A DNA stretch of 64,000 nt from Ignavibacteriales bacterium UBA1304 (GCA_002307295.1 DBTY01000020.1:78793-142792); one strand, 5' to 3'; numbered from the stretch's first letter, positions 1-9,331 are shown. Notes: generated by a model from the letters alone, not told the origin. Numbers and translations are program-made.

Positions 1-1
1 A

Positions 2-88
2 ATTAAAGTAGAAAACGGAAAGCTTTCATTGAGCAGAAAAGATTTGCTTAAAGACGAAAATAATCAGACAAGCGGCGAAAGCAACTAA
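2..88 (+). CDS. C-terminal fragment of an S1-domain RNA-binding protein, probably polynucleotide phosphorylase
   Basis: Only the last 28 codons are present; the gene begins before the window. The readable tail contains KLSLSRKDLL, the final strand of an S1 RNA-binding domain as found at the end of polynucleotide phosphorylase, followed by a short polar tail and a TAA stop. An rRNA-processing or RNA-decay exonuclease would fit with the RNase E/G gene that follows, but ribosomal protein S1 or another S1 protein cannot be excluded from so little sequence. A strong terminator begins 9 bases after the stop, so this gene ends its own transcript. Confidence 0.5.
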   Translation: MKVENGKLSLSRKDLLKDENNQTSGESN

Positions 89-97
89 TATGTTATT

Positions 98-135
98 AGA
101 AATGCTGAATAATATTATTCAGCATTTCTATTTTT
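98..135 (+). terminator. Rho-independent terminator after the S1-domain gene
   Basis: Positions 98-129 are a perfect 32-base palindrome (arm AGAAATGCTGAATAAT), followed directly by ATTTTT. Position and U-rich tail fit an intrinsic terminator for the gene ending at 88. Confidence 0.85.
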
Positions 136-428
136 ATAACTCGCAACTTGAATATAAATTCAAAGTTAGTTATAATTAAAAGTCGTTTTTTCCAAAAATG
201 ATTTAGCAGGCAATAGGCGGGTTAAGCTCGTACGAAGCCCAAAGTTTTTTAATGTTTAACATCACTACAACGTAAAAATGATAGATTACTTAAGAGATAA
301 TTTAATATTGATGGTCTTGGCTAATATTTTATTTAGCTGTTCTTTTTTTATTTATAAAGAGAATGAAAGACTGTTGTCTCTTAGTATTAACTTTAATAAA
401 ATACGTTTAAATAAAAGTTTTTTGTTAT
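136..428. other. Intergenic leader before RNase E/G
   Basis: About 290 bases without a convincing gene. A second hairpin lies at 135-174: TATAACT pairs with AGTTATA, and inside it AACTTGAAT pairs with ATTCAAAGTT with one bulge, around an ATAA loop. It has no U-tract. The rest is AT-rich. A promoter for the following operon must lie here, since the upstream gene is terminated, but I cannot place it. A 75-codon frame starting at 278 runs into the RNase gene in another frame and was not accepted. RNase E genes are often autoregulated through their leader, so the hairpin could matter; that is inference. Confidence 0.4.
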
Positions 429-2012
429 ATGGCAAAAGAAATAATTATAAATGCATCCTCTACTCAAACAAGAGTAGCAATAACCGAAGACGGGAGTTTA
501 GTTGACTTTTTCGTCGACTACCCGGAATCGCGTAGGACGGTTGGGGATATATATCTTGGCACAGTCGCACGGGTGCTCCCGGGGATAAGAGCGGCTTTTA
601 TTGATATTGGAATGAAGCATGACGCTTTTTTACATTTTTCCGATATCGGCGAGAGAACTTCGCAACTTCAGTCAATTATCGGCGAAGACGTTATTGACGA
701 CGACGATGATGAAGATATTAAAATCACCGAAGATAAACCGCGCCAGAACTCCGAAAATAATAGAAACGGAGGCGGGTTTAACAATAATATCCCTAAACTG
801 AAAAAGGGAGATGAACTTCTCATTCAAATCACAAAAGAACCGGTAAGCAACAAAGGAGTTAGAGTAACTTCTTCGATTTCTTTACCTGGCAGATTTTGCG
901 TGCTGTTGCCTTTTGATAATAAAATTGGCATCTCTAAAAAGATTGTTGATTTTAAGGAAAGAAAGAGACTTAAAAGTCTTGCAAGAGGAATTTTACCTCC
1001 ACAGTGCGGTTTAATTATTCGCACAGTGGCAAAAAATCAATCGGAAGAACTGCTTAAAGAAGATTTAAGCTATCTTACCAAAACCTGGGAACATATTGAA
1101 AGCGCATTAAAGACCGAAAAACCGCCTTCTTTGGTTTATCAGGATGTTAATACTACTTCAAGCGTAATTAGAGACTTGCTTACGCCTGACGTTACTAAAG
1201 TTTTTGTGGATTCTAAAAAACTACACAAACAAATTGCAAGCTATATCAATTTAATTCAGCCTAGCTTAGCCGATAAGATAGAGCATTTTAAATCTAACTC
1301 AATGATTTTTGACGCTTTCAAAATTGAAGAGCAGATAAAAACATTGTTCGGCAGAAAAGTGCCTCTTCCAAGCGGCGGGTATCTTATTATAGAGCATACC
1401 GAAGCTATGTTTGTTATTGATATTAACAGCGGACGATATGCCGCTAATAAAGAACAGGAATTAAATTCGTTAAAAACTGATCTTGAATCTGCGCGTGAAA
1501 TTGCAAGACAGTTAAGGCTTCGCGATATTGGCGGAATTATTGTTTGCGATTTCATCGATCTTGAAGATGAAAAGAACAGAAAAAAAGTTTATGACGAACT
1601 AAGAAAAGAATTTAGAAAAGACAGAGCCAGAGTTTCTGTGCTTCCTATGTCCGATTTTGGTCTTATCCAAATTACCCGGCAGAGAATACGCCAGAATATT
1701 ATGCAGGCTATGAACGAGGTTTGTCCTTACTGCCTTGGTTCGGGTATTCTTACTAAAAAAGGACATCTTGTACATGACATTGAAGACTGGTTGAATAAAT
1801 TCAGACAAAATTCGCGCGAAAGATTTTTAATATTAAAATGTCATCCGTCAATTGCCGATAAACTTAAAGAAGGCAAGATATCAACTCTTACAAAGTTACA
1901 GTTTAAGTATCTTGTAAGAATTCAATTAGACGACAATGAGAAAAACAAAGTTGAAAAGTTTAACTTCCTTCTTAAAAAATCGTTAAAAGATATAACGGAA
2001 GAATTTTCTTAA
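429..2012 (+). CDS. rng: Ribonuclease E/G family endoribonuclease
   Basis: Single-strand-specific endoribonuclease for RNA turnover and rRNA processing. The 527 residues match RNase G end to end: an N-terminal S1 domain (about 36-150), a 5'-sensor/RNase H-like middle, a catalytic DNase I-like part with the two metal-binding aspartates D331 (VIDINSG) and D374 (CDFID), and the zinc-link motif CPYCLGSG (C432, C435). The REIARQLRLRDIGG signature lies between the aspartates. It lacks the long C-terminal scaffold of E. coli RNase E. Odd: the S1 domain holds an insertion of about 40 residues (86-123), first a run of Asp/Glu and then Asn/Gly-rich, absent from E. coli RNase G. It is the first gene of a colinear run reaching to 11849, 35 bases before the next gene. 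No clear Shine-Dalgarno sequence is seen. Confidence 0.95.
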   Translation: MAKEIIINASSTQTRVAITEDGSLVDFFVDYPESRRTVGDIYLGTVARVLPGIRAAFIDIGMKHDAFLHFSDIGERTSQLQSIIGEDVIDDDDDEDIKITEDKPRQNSENNRNGGGFNNNIPKLKKGDELLIQITKEPVSNKGVRVTSSISLPGRFCVLLPFDNKIGISKKIVDFKERKRLKSLARGILPPQCGLIIRTVAKNQSEELLKEDLSYLTKTWEHIESALKTEKPPSLVYQDVNTTSSVIRDLLTPDVTKVFVDSKKLHKQIASYINLIQPSLADKIEHFKSNSMIFDAFKIEEQIKTLFGRKVPLPSGGYLIIEHTEAMFVIDINSGRYAANKEQELNSLKTDLESAREIARQLRLRDIGGIIVCDFIDLEDEKNRKKVYDELRKEFRKDRARVSVLPMSDFGLIQITRQRIRQNIMQAMNEVCPYCLGSGILTKKGHLVHDIEDWLNKFRQNSRERFLILKCHPSIADKLKEGKISTLTKLQFKYLVRIQLDDNEKNKVEKFNFLLKKSLKDITEEFS

Positions 2013-2047
2013 AGTTTGATTATTTATAACTTAACCGGGAGTTTAAA

Positions 2048-2695
2048 ATGCAGTTTTTTATAGATACTGCCAGCATAAAAGAAATTAAAGAAGCCGAATC
2101 ATTAGGAATACTTGACGGCGTAACTACAAATCCTTCCCTTGTGGCTAAAGAAGGGAAAGATTTTAGAAAATTATTAGACGAAATTCTTTCAATTGTAAAC
2201 GGCCCTGTAAGCGCCGAAGTGATTTCTACTGATTATGAAGGAATCCTAAAAGAAGGCAGAGAACTTGCAGCTATTCATCAGAACATAGTTGTAAAAGTGC
2301 CTCTTATTAAAGAAGGATTAAAGGCTGTAAAGACTTTTTCTGACGAAGGTATAAACACAAACGTAACTTTATGTTTTTCTCCTTCGCAGGCTCTGCTTGC
2401 CGCTAAAGCCGGCGCAACTTATATCAGCCCCTTTGTCGGCAGATTAGACGATATAAGCATGCCGGGAATGGAATTAATTTCGCAGATTATTCAGATATAT
2501 CGTAATTACGATTATCCTACAAAAGTTCTTGTTGCAAGCATACGCCATCCTTTGCACTTAGTTGAAGCCGCAATGATTGGTGCAGACGTTTGCACTATGC
2601 CTTTTGACGTAATCAATAAATTATTCAATCATCCGTTGACTACAATCGGTTTGGAAAAATTCCTTGGCGATTGGAAAAAGCAATCGGGTAAATAA
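2048..2695 (+). CDS. fsa: Transaldolase / fructose-6-phosphate aldolase (TalC/FSA type)
   Basis: Small class I aldolase of the pentose phosphate pathway. At 215 residues it has the single TIM-barrel length of the MipB/TalC subfamily rather than the roughly 315 residues of classical TalB. It begins MQFFIDTASIKEI, has GVTTNPSL at 24-31, the Schiff-base lysine K83 in VVKVPL, and SPFVGRLDD further on. Sequence alone does not separate true transaldolase from fructose-6-phosphate aldolase; in this subfamily many bacterial members act as transaldolases. It sits 35 bases after the RNase gene and 18 before gcvT, so cotranscription is likely. Confidence 0.93.
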   Translation: MQFFIDTASIKEIKEAESLGILDGVTTNPSLVAKEGKDFRKLLDEILSIVNGPVSAEVISTDYEGILKEGRELAAIHQNIVVKVPLIKEGLKAVKTFSDEGINTNVTLCFSPSQALLAAKAGATYISPFVGRLDDISMPGMELISQIIQIYRNYDYPTKVLVASIRHPLHLVEAAMIGADVCTMPFDVINKLFNHPLTTIGLEKFLGDWKKQSGK

Positions 2696-2713
2696 ACTCC
2701 AAATAAATGATTT

Positions 2714-3796
2714 ATGAAAAAGACTAAGTTTTATCATATACACGAAAAACTCGGGGCTAAAATTGTTGAATTTGCCGGCTATCTAATGCCCGTTCAATAT
2801 TCTTCCATTATTGCAGAGCATAAAGCCGTGAGAAACACAGTTGGAGTTTTTGACGTATCGCATATGGGCGAGATTTTTGTAACCGGAGAGAACGTGTCTG
2901 ATTTTATTCAGCATATTACCGTTAACGACGTTAACAAGCTTTATTCCGGCCGCGTTCAATACTCTGCAATGTGTTATGAAGACGGCGGAATTGTAGACGA
3001 TTTATTGGTTTATAAATTTTCTGACACCAAATTTATGCTGGTAGTTAACGCTTCCAATCTTGATAAAGATTTTGCATGGATGAACGCAAACAATAAGTTT
3101 GGAGTGGAACTGTCAAACCTGAGCGACGAGTATTCTTTGCTTGCAGTTCAGGGGCCTAAATCTATTGAGGTTATACAAAGCATTTACGGTAAGGAGTTGA
3201 ATATAGAATATTATAATTTTATTGAAGACAAATTAGCCGATACCGATATGATTATCTCCAGAACAGGCTATACTGGCGAGGTTGGTTATGAGCTTTATTT
3301 CAAAGGAGATGAAGCGGCAGCAGAAAAGATATGGAACAAAATTATAGAAGCCGGTAAAGACTTTAATATTCAACCTGCCGGTCTTGGCGCGCGCGATTCT
3401 TTACGATTGGAATATGGTTTCTGTTTGTATGGAAATGATATTGATAATACGACAAATCCTTTAGAGGCCGGACTTGGCTGGATAACCAGATTAAACAAGA
3501 AAGGCTTTATAGGCAAAGATGCTTTATTAAAAGTTAAAAGCGAAGGGCTTAAACGCAAACTGACCGCGTTAACATCCGATCAAAAAGCTTTTCCGCGTCA
3601 TGGTTACGACCTTACGGTAGGCGGCAAAAAAGTCGGTTCTGTTACAAGCGGAACAGTAAGCCCTGTGTTAGACGTTCCAATTGCGTTAGGTTATGTAGAT
3701 ATTGAATACGCTTCGGAAGGGAATGAAATAGATTTCTCCATCAGAGGGAAAGAAATTCCCGCCAAAGTTGTTAAACTTCCGTTTATTAAGAATTAA
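2714..3796 (+). CDS. gcvT: Aminomethyltransferase, glycine cleavage system T protein
   Basis: Releases ammonia from the aminomethyl-lipoyl H protein and passes the one-carbon unit to tetrahydrofolate in the cytoplasm. The 360 residues are the normal length. Visible hallmarks are the N-terminal HEKLGAKIVEFAGYLMPVQY, FDVSHMGE, NDVNKL, the RTGYTGEVGYELY loop and the GLGARDSLRLEYGF segment of the folate-binding core, then the C-terminal barrel with GKDALL and GSVTSGTVSP. The other glycine cleavage genes (gcvH, gcvP) are not in the window, so the system is split on this chromosome. Confidence 0.96.
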   Translation: MKKTKFYHIHEKLGAKIVEFAGYLMPVQYSSIIAEHKAVRNTVGVFDVSHMGEIFVTGENVSDFIQHITVNDVNKLYSGRVQYSAMCYEDGGIVDDLLVYKFSDTKFMLVVNASNLDKDFAWMNANNKFGVELSNLSDEYSLLAVQGPKSIEVIQSIYGKELNIEYYNFIEDKLADTDMIISRTGYTGEVGYELYFKGDEAAAEKIWNKIIEAGKDFNIQPAGLGARDSLRLEYGFCLYGNDIDNTTNPLEAGLGWITRLNKKGFIGKDALLKVKSEGLKRKLTALTSDQKAFPRHGYDLTVGGKKVGSVTSGTVSPVLDVPIALGYVDIEYASEGNEIDFSIRGKEIPAKVVKLPFIKN

Positions 3797-3817
3797 TTAT
3801 ATAGAAATAAGAGCTAA

Positions 3818-4564
3818 ATGAAAGTAAATGTTTTTTTTGTCCCTTCAAATATCGACGATATATATTTTGCGGGAAAGACAACTGTAGTAGTAGATGTTTT
3901 AAGAGCTACCTCAACTATAGTAACGGCTCTTTACAATGGAGCCAAAGAAGTAATACCTGTTGATTCCACAGAATTTGCACTTAAAGTTTCTAGCAGTACG
4001 TTCAGCGGGCAGACATTAACTGGCGGCGAAAGAAATACTAAAAAAATCGATGGATTTCATTTTGGCAATTCGCCGTTGGAGTATAACCCAGATAACATAA
4101 AAGGGAAATCAATAATCCTTTTTACTACAAATGGCACAAAGGCTATTGTTAAAGCTAAGTTTTCTAAAAACTTATATATCTGTTCATTTTTAAACCTTAC
4201 GTCGGTCTCCCGGCTTTTAGCATCGCAAGAGAGCGATATCGAAATTGTATGTTCAGGCGGCAGCGGCTATTTTTGTATGGAAGATACGGTTTGCGCCGGG
4301 TTGCTTATTTCCGAAATACTTAAGGTCAATCCTGATATTGAACTAACCGACTCTGCAAGAGCGGGTTTGCTGCTTGCTAAATCGTATGAATCGGATTTAT
4401 ACAAAATGCTTTCTGAATGCGACCATGGAAAACTTTTAAACGATAACGGATATCAGGAAGATATTAAATTCTGCAGCAACTTAAATGTATATGACGTCGT
4501 TCCGGTTTTTTCTGCCAATACTATAAAAATACCGGCAGTCGATAAAAATGAAACCGCTTCCTAA
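3818..4564 (+). CDS. comB: 2-phosphosulfolactate phosphatase family protein (ComB)
   Basis: ComB hydrolyses 2-phosphosulfolactate to sulfolactate, an Mg-dependent step first known from coenzyme M synthesis. The 248 residues carry the family motifs: VVVDVLRATSTIVTALYNGA near residues 24-43, TGGERNTKKIDGFHFGNSPL near 68-87, and the TTNGTKAI segment. No other coenzyme M or sulfolactate gene is in the window; the neighbours are gcvT (21 bases before) and ftsK (22 bases after). The family assignment is firm, but its substrate in a non-methanogen is uncertain. Confidence 0.88.
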   Translation: MKVNVFFVPSNIDDIYFAGKTTVVVDVLRATSTIVTALYNGAKEVIPVDSTEFALKVSSSTFSGQTLTGGERNTKKIDGFHFGNSPLEYNPDNIKGKSIILFTTNGTKAIVKAKFSKNLYICSFLNLTSVSRLLASQESDIEIVCSGGSGYFCMEDTVCAGLLISEILKVNPDIELTDSARAGLLLAKSYESDLYKMLSECDHGKLLNDNGYQEDIKFCSNLNVYDVVPVFSANTIKIPAVDKNETAS

Positions 4565-4586
4565 TATTTTTTAACCCGGGCAAACT

Positions 4587-7034
4587 ATGGCAACTAAGCG
4601 GAAGAAAAAAACTACGCAGGAGAAACCAGAAATTTTTGCGGTTTCGCCTGAGCAGAGAAAAAAGCTATTAGGAATTCTAATTTCTGTTTTTTCTATTCTT
4701 ATTTTTATAAGCGTTTTGTCGTACTCTGGGTTTGATAAGGCTAATCTAAAAAGCGAACTTACTGACGTTTCTAATTCAAAAGATATTCACAATGCTATAG
4801 GCGTGTTAGGCGCCTATATGTCCGATTTTCTGATCAACTCCACAATAGGTTATTTCTCAATTGTAATCCCAGTGATAATCTTTATCTGGGGCTTTTCGCT
4901 TTTAAAGAAATTTACCTTCAAGACTCTTATTGTAACCTCAAATTTTTTACTTCTTTCTGCAATTCTTCTCGCTTCATTTTTTGGAATTCTGCGACTGCGG
5001 TTAAACCTCTTTACGGCCGATAGCGCGCTTTCAGGTGCTGCGGGCGATTTCCTCGGCAAAATAATTTCAAGTCTTCTTGGCCCGTTTGGCGGTCTTGTTT
5101 TTTTATGCACTGCCGGACTTGCAATTATGATTCTGGTGTTTGACGTAAAGCCGGAAAAAATTTATGAATATCTCAAACGGCTTTTCTTTTGGTTCAAAGG
5201 TCTGTTCGACCGCGAAGAAATTGGAGAGGCTGGGGAGAAAACCAAATCGTTATTTTCTGATAACTTAGAGAAAATTAAAAATCTAAGAAATGAAAAAAAG
5301 AAAAAACGAAGCCTTAAACAAAGCATTGCCGCGCTTGAAGAAGAAGAAAAGAACGAAACGAAAGACGATACGAAAATCAGGATTATAAGAAAGGGTTCTG
5401 AAGAAGCTCCTAAACCTGATAAGAACGATATTCCTAAAATTATTCCGCTTAAAAAACCGGAACCAAACCCGGACGGCGAAACGGTCGTTTCTGAACCTAC
5501 TGCAAAAGAAAGCGAGATGAACGCGCCAGACCAGTGGGAAGAAAAAATAACCTACAAAAAGCCGTCTCTCGATCTTTTAGAACCTGTTGTTCAGGAAGAT
5601 TTTAAAGTCGCTGAAGAAGAGCTTAAAAGAAATGCCGAGTTGTTAAAAGAAAAACTCAAACTTTTTGATATTGAAATAAAAGATATTTCAGTAACGCCAG
5701 GCCCAGTGGTTACTTTATATGAAATTGTTCCAGCGCCAGGCGTTAAAATAAGTAAAATTGTAGGGCTTGAAAATGACATAGCTCTTGCTCTTGCAGCGCG
5801 CGGAATAAGAATAATAGCTCCAATACCGGGTAAAAGCGCTATTGGCGTAGAAATACCAAACGCTCAGGCCGCGCTTGTTAATGCGCGTTCCGTCCTTTCA
5901 AAAATATCTGAAAGAAAAGAAGAACTTCCGCTGGCGCTTGGAAAAGATATTGTTGGAGACGTTTATTATACCGATTTGGCGAAAATGCCTCACCTGCTTA
6001 TAGCGGGCTCTACAGGTTCCGGTAAAAGCGTCGGCGTAAACATGATTATTACAAGCATACTTTATTCCAAAAATCCTGACGAAGTTAAATTTTCTATAAT
6101 CGATCCGAAAAAAATTGAATTATCTTTCTATAATAAACTGCGTAAACATTATCTTGCCGTATCGCCAGATTTGGATGAAGAGATAATTACAAATCCGCAG
6201 AATGCAGTAATACTGCTTAAATCCATTGAATATGAGATGGAAAAGCGGTATGATAAACTTGCAAAAGCCGGAGTTAGGAATATTGTAGACTATAACATAA
6301 AAGTAAAAGATCCGGTAAAAAAACCTAAAGACACTGAAAAGATGAAGCATTTTCATTTGCCGTATATAATTTTGATTATTGACGAACTTGCTGATTTGAT
6401 GATAACTGCCGGAAAAGAAATTGAGGAGCCTATAGCAAGACTGGCACAGCTGGCAAGAGCCGTAGGCATTCATTTGGTGCTTGCTACGCAGCGTCCTTCG
6501 GTTAATGTTATTACAGGCGTTATAAAAGCAAACTTCCCGGCTCGCCTGGCTTATCAGGTGGCTACAAAAATTGATTCAAGAACTATTCTTGATATGAATG
6601 GAGCCGAACAATTGCTTGGCAGAGGCGATATGTTGTTTCTTCCTTCGGGAACGCCAAAGCCGTTTAGAATACAAAACGCATTTATTTCTACCGAAGAGGT
6701 TGAAAAGGTTACAGATTATGTGTCAAGGCAGCCAAGTTTTTCACGTCCGTTTTTTCTCCCTTCGTTATACGAGAAAAAGAAAGACGCTTTAGGCGGAGGT
6801 TTCCTTGCTGATAAAGATCCGCTGTTTGAAGACGCGGCTCGGGTTATTGTAAGACATCAGCAGGGCTCTGTTTCTCTCTTACAGCGCAGGTTAAAGCTTG
6901 GGTATTCGCGCGCAGCGCGGATAGTGGATCAGCTTGAAGAAGCAGGCATTGTAGGCCCTAACGACGGCAGTAAAGCCCGCGAAGTTATAGTGGAGAATGA
7001 AGAACAGTTGGAAACTATTTTAAGAAACATTTAA
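4587..7034 (+). CDS. ftsK: DNA translocase FtsK
   Basis: Membrane-anchored double-strand DNA pump that clears the division septum and activates Xer recombination. Its 815 residues hold about four N-terminal membrane segments (about 27-46, 88-104, 113-140, 165-186), a charged linker (about 210-325), the alpha/beta motor with Walker A GSTGSGKS at 474-481 and Walker B LIIDELADLM, and a C-terminal winged-helix gamma domain (about 750-815, with SVSLLQRRLKLGYSRAARI) that reads KOPS-like sites. The linker is short compared with E. coli FtsK, as in most bacteria. A Xer recombinase that could be its partner lies at 24778. Confidence 0.97.
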   Translation: MATKRKKKTTQEKPEIFAVSPEQRKKLLGILISVFSILIFISVLSYSGFDKANLKSELTDVSNSKDIHNAIGVLGAYMSDFLINSTIGYFSIVIPVIIFIWGFSLLKKFTFKTLIVTSNFLLLSAILLASFFGILRLRLNLFTADSALSGAAGDFLGKIISSLLGPFGGLVFLCTAGLAIMILVFDVKPEKIYEYLKRLFFWFKGLFDREEIGEAGEKTKSLFSDNLEKIKNLRNEKKKKRSLKQSIAALEEEEKNETKDDTKIRIIRKGSEEAPKPDKNDIPKIIPLKKPEPNPDGETVVSEPTAKESEMNAPDQWEEKITYKKPSLDLLEPVVQEDFKVAEEELKRNAELLKEKLKLFDIEIKDISVTPGPVVTLYEIVPAPGVKISKIVGLENDIALALAARGIRIIAPIPGKSAIGVEIPNAQAALVNARSVLSKISERKEELPLALGKDIVGDVYYTDLAKMPHLLIAGSTGSGKSVGVNMIITSILYSKNPDEVKFSIIDPKKIELSFYNKLRKHYLAVSPDLDEEIITNPQNAVILLKSIEYEMEKRYDKLAKAGVRNIVDYNIKVKDPVKKPKDTEKMKHFHLPYIILIIDELADLMITAGKEIEEPIARLAQLARAVGIHLVLATQRPSVNVITGVIKANFPARLAYQVATKIDSRTILDMNGAEQLLGRGDMLFLPSGTPKPFRIQNAFISTEEVEKVTDYVSRQPSFSRPFFLPSLYEKKKDALGGGFLADKDPLFEDAARVIVRHQQGSVSLLQRRLKLGYSRAARIVDQLEEAGIVGPNDGSKAREVIVENEEQLETILRNI

Positions 7035-7046
7035 AGAAGATATGAA

Positions 7047-7646
7047 ATGAAATACATTAAGATTTTTTTACTCTTTTTTGCCGCAACCGCTTTAGTTACG
7101 GCTCAAAGCAAACCGGCGGATGTTTTAGCGAAGCTTCAGCATAAGTTTAATAATGTCTCGGACTTTTCGTCAGACTTTAAAGAAAGCGGCAAGGGGAGTC
7201 TTTCGGGTAAATTTTATTATAAGAAAAAAAGCAAATTTCGCCTTGAGCTTAAAACTATGAATATAGCAAGCGACGGAAAAACCACATGGAATTATAACGT
7301 TAAAAATAAAAAATGCATCATTAATAATTATGACGAAAGCGACCCCACTTTAATATCGTTAGACAAATTTGTCTATTCTTATCCTGCAAAATGTAATGTG
7401 TCTTCGGCAGGAACTGAAAACGGATGTGAAATTATAAAACTGACTCCAAAGAATGGCGGACTTAGTTTTAATTCAGCTAAAATCTGGATAGATGGTTTCG
7501 ATATGATAAGAAAGATCATGATTGAAAATCAGAACGGAACAAGCGTTACAATAGAACTGTCGAATATAAAATTAAATCAAAAATTAAGCGATTCATTGTT
7601 TTCTATAACTCCGCCAGAAGGAAGTAAAATTATTGATCTTCGATAA
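7047..7646 (+). CDS. LolA-like outer-membrane lipoprotein carrier
   Basis: Periplasmic chaperone that would ferry lipoproteins between the membranes. The 199 residues begin with a signal peptide (about 1-19, cut after TAQ), followed by an unclosed beta-barrel of the LolA/LolB type with the usual opening, a helix with VLAKLQHKFNNVSDFSSDF and strands including GKFYYKKKSKFRLEL. It directly follows ftsK by 12 bases, an arrangement known from many bacteria, which supports the call. Identity to LolA is structural rather than strict, so it may carry another amphipathic cargo. Confidence 0.8.
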   Translation: MKYIKIFLLFFAATALVTAQSKPADVLAKLQHKFNNVSDFSSDFKESGKGSLSGKFYYKKKSKFRLELKTMNIASDGKTTWNYNVKNKKCIINNYDESDPTLISLDKFVYSYPAKCNVSSAGTENGCEIIKLTPKNGGLSFNSAKIWIDGFDMIRKIMIENQNGTSVTIELSNIKLNQKLSDSLFSITPPEGSKIIDLR

Positions 7647-8703
7647 ATTAAATATTCCGGGAAAAACAAAAAAAATATTTAACTACCTCCTCATGGTAGT
7701 ACTAATGATTATTCTTTTGTACGTAGCTTTTAACGGCGTAAACTTTAAGGAAGTTTTAGTCCTTATGTCTAACGCCTCGGTTCCTTGGATATTTGTTTTC
7801 GCTTTTATTATTTTATTTGCGCATTATTTGCGCGCGCTCAGATGGAAAGTTATTTTACATTCTGTAAAGCCGGACGCTTCAATTAAAAACCTTTACGGCG
7901 CATTGCTGATTGGCTACGGCGTTAATAACGTTATTCCAAGGCTTGGAGAGTTTTACCGCGCAGTTAAGCTTGCTAAATGGGAAAAATTATCTACAAGCTC
8001 TATGCTTGGAACAGTCATTTTGGAAAGAGTGATTGATATGTTGTTTTTTGGGACGTCGGTAATTATAAGCGGATTTGTTTATGACGGCGATCTTTATAAA
8101 AAATTCCCCTGGCTAAAGACTTCGCTGTATATCGGCTCAGGGCTTATGTTTTCTCTTATTCTATTTCTAATAATTATAATTTCTTTTCGGGAAAAGTTTT
8201 ATAAACTCATTACAAAATTTGTAGGTAAGTTTTCGGTTAAACTATCGGAAAAGATCAACCATATTTTTGAGATGCTGCTGTGCGGTTTTGCAAGCCTGAA
8301 AGGAATTAAAAATTATGTTTATGTGTTTTGTTTAAGTATGCTGATAATGCTTACTTATGCGTTGAATTCATATATCGGTTTTTTTGTTTTAAGGATGGAA
8401 GAAATTCCTACTATTGGAGCTGCAATTAATTACAGTATGGCCTGGGTTACAATGAGCATCAGCTCAATTGGAGTAATGATACCAACGCCTGGCGGAATTG
8501 GATCGTACCATGCAATAACAAAATCGATACTTGTTTCTTTATACGATTTTGATAAAGATGTTTCTGCCGCATATGCGACTCTTTCTCATGCTATTTCGTA
8601 TGTCGTTACGATCTTAACGGCGGCATTGTTATACTTTATTTTAACAAAGCAGAATGAGACTGAAAAAAAATTAGATGAAGGGAAAAATGAAGAACTTAAG
8701 TAA
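7633..8703 (+). CDS. Lysylphosphatidylglycerol synthase TM-region / UPF0104 flippase-like membrane protein
   Basis: Integral membrane protein of 356 residues with about eight hydrophobic segments. GVNNVIPRLGEFYRAVKLAK, LERVIDMLFF and MIPTPGGIGSYHAIT are the conserved features of the AglD/TIGR00374 family, which includes the membrane half of MprF and proteins linked to lipid or polyprenyl-linked substrates. The chosen start is TTG at 7633, preceded by AGAAGGAAG; it overlaps the upstream gene by 14 bases. An in-frame ATG near 7693 would cut into the first membrane segment. The substrate cannot be told from the sequence. Confidence 0.82.
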   Translation: MIFDKLNIPGKTKKIFNYLLMVVLMIILLYVAFNGVNFKEVLVLMSNASVPWIFVFAFIILFAHYLRALRWKVILHSVKPDASIKNLYGALLIGYGVNNVIPRLGEFYRAVKLAKWEKLSTSSMLGTVILERVIDMLFFGTSVIISGFVYDGDLYKKFPWLKTSLYIGSGLMFSLILFLIIIISFREKFYKLITKFVGKFSVKLSEKINHIFEMLLCGFASLKGIKNYVYVFCLSMLIMLTYALNSYIGFFVLRMEEIPTIGAAINYSMAWVTMSISSIGVMIPTPGGIGSYHAITKSILVSLYDFDKDVSAAYATLSHAISYVVTILTAALLYFILTKQNETEKKLDEGKNEELK

Positions 8704-9331
8704 GCTTGTGTTTTTCTTTATGCTATTATCGTTAAGCGCGTTTGCTCAAAATGAATTAAGAGGGAGCATGGGCGTAAATTTTGTGAGCTGCGGTTCAGCG
8801 CGCGATTACATCAACCAGAATTTTGCTTCGCATGACGAACAAGTAGCGGCGTTCCATGCCGCTATAGATTTTTCTGCGGAGTATGGCCGTCTTATCAGCG
8901 ATAATTTTCAGCTGGGAATTGAGTACGCTTATTCTATAAATTCATTTAGCATTAACAATACTTATGGGCAGTATGAGTTTTCGTATTATGTGCAGTCGCC
9001 CACTCTTACTGGGTATTATGTAATGGAAGGGGAAGGATATAAATTAAAATTTGGCGGCGGCGCAGGCCCCCGGTTTATTTCGGTTGACGAAAAAATTCCT
9101 CCAGTTTCAAATACAAATAATTATACTTCTACTGGATTTGGAATTTTAGCCCGGGCTGACGGGGCGACTTCGCTTGGCGGAGATTTTTACGCTTATATTG
9201 GCGGCGAACTTAGGTGCGATTTTAACGGCGAACCAAAAAGCGGAAATAATTATGTTGTTAACTATAACAAAAAAGTTAATCTGAACTCGTTTTCCGCAGG
9301 TCTTAAACTTGGAATTACTTATTTATTTTAG
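8687..9331 (+). CDS. Small outer-membrane beta-barrel protein, function unknown
   Basis: A 214-residue exported protein. It starts with a classic signal peptide (MKNLSKLVFFFMLLSLSAFA then Q). The mature part alternates polar and aromatic residues in strand-like stretches rich in Tyr, Gly and Asn, and it ends in Phe (GITYLF), as expected of an outer-membrane barrel. An ATG 12 bases upstream (8675) is in frame, but the chosen one follows AAGGGA and gives the cleaner signal peptide. It overlaps the previous gene by 17 bases and uppP follows 9 bases later. No specific function is recognised. Confidence 0.7.
   Translation: MKNLSKLVFFFMLLSLSAFAQNELRGSMGVNFVSCGSARDYINQNFASHDEQVAAFHAAIDFSAEYGRLISDNFQLGIEYAYSINSFSINNTYGQYEFSYYVQSPTLTGYYVMEGEGYKLKFGGGAGPRFISVDEKIPPVSNTNNYTSTGFGILARADGATSLGGDFYAYIGGELRCDFNGEPKSGNNYVVNYNKKVNLNSFSAGLKLGITYLF

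Noticed and set aside
278..505. 75-codon plus-strand frame before and into the RNase E/G gene
   Set aside because: It overlaps the RNase gene in another frame and its second half is a low-complexity shadow of that gene; no ribosome-binding site or recognisable domain.
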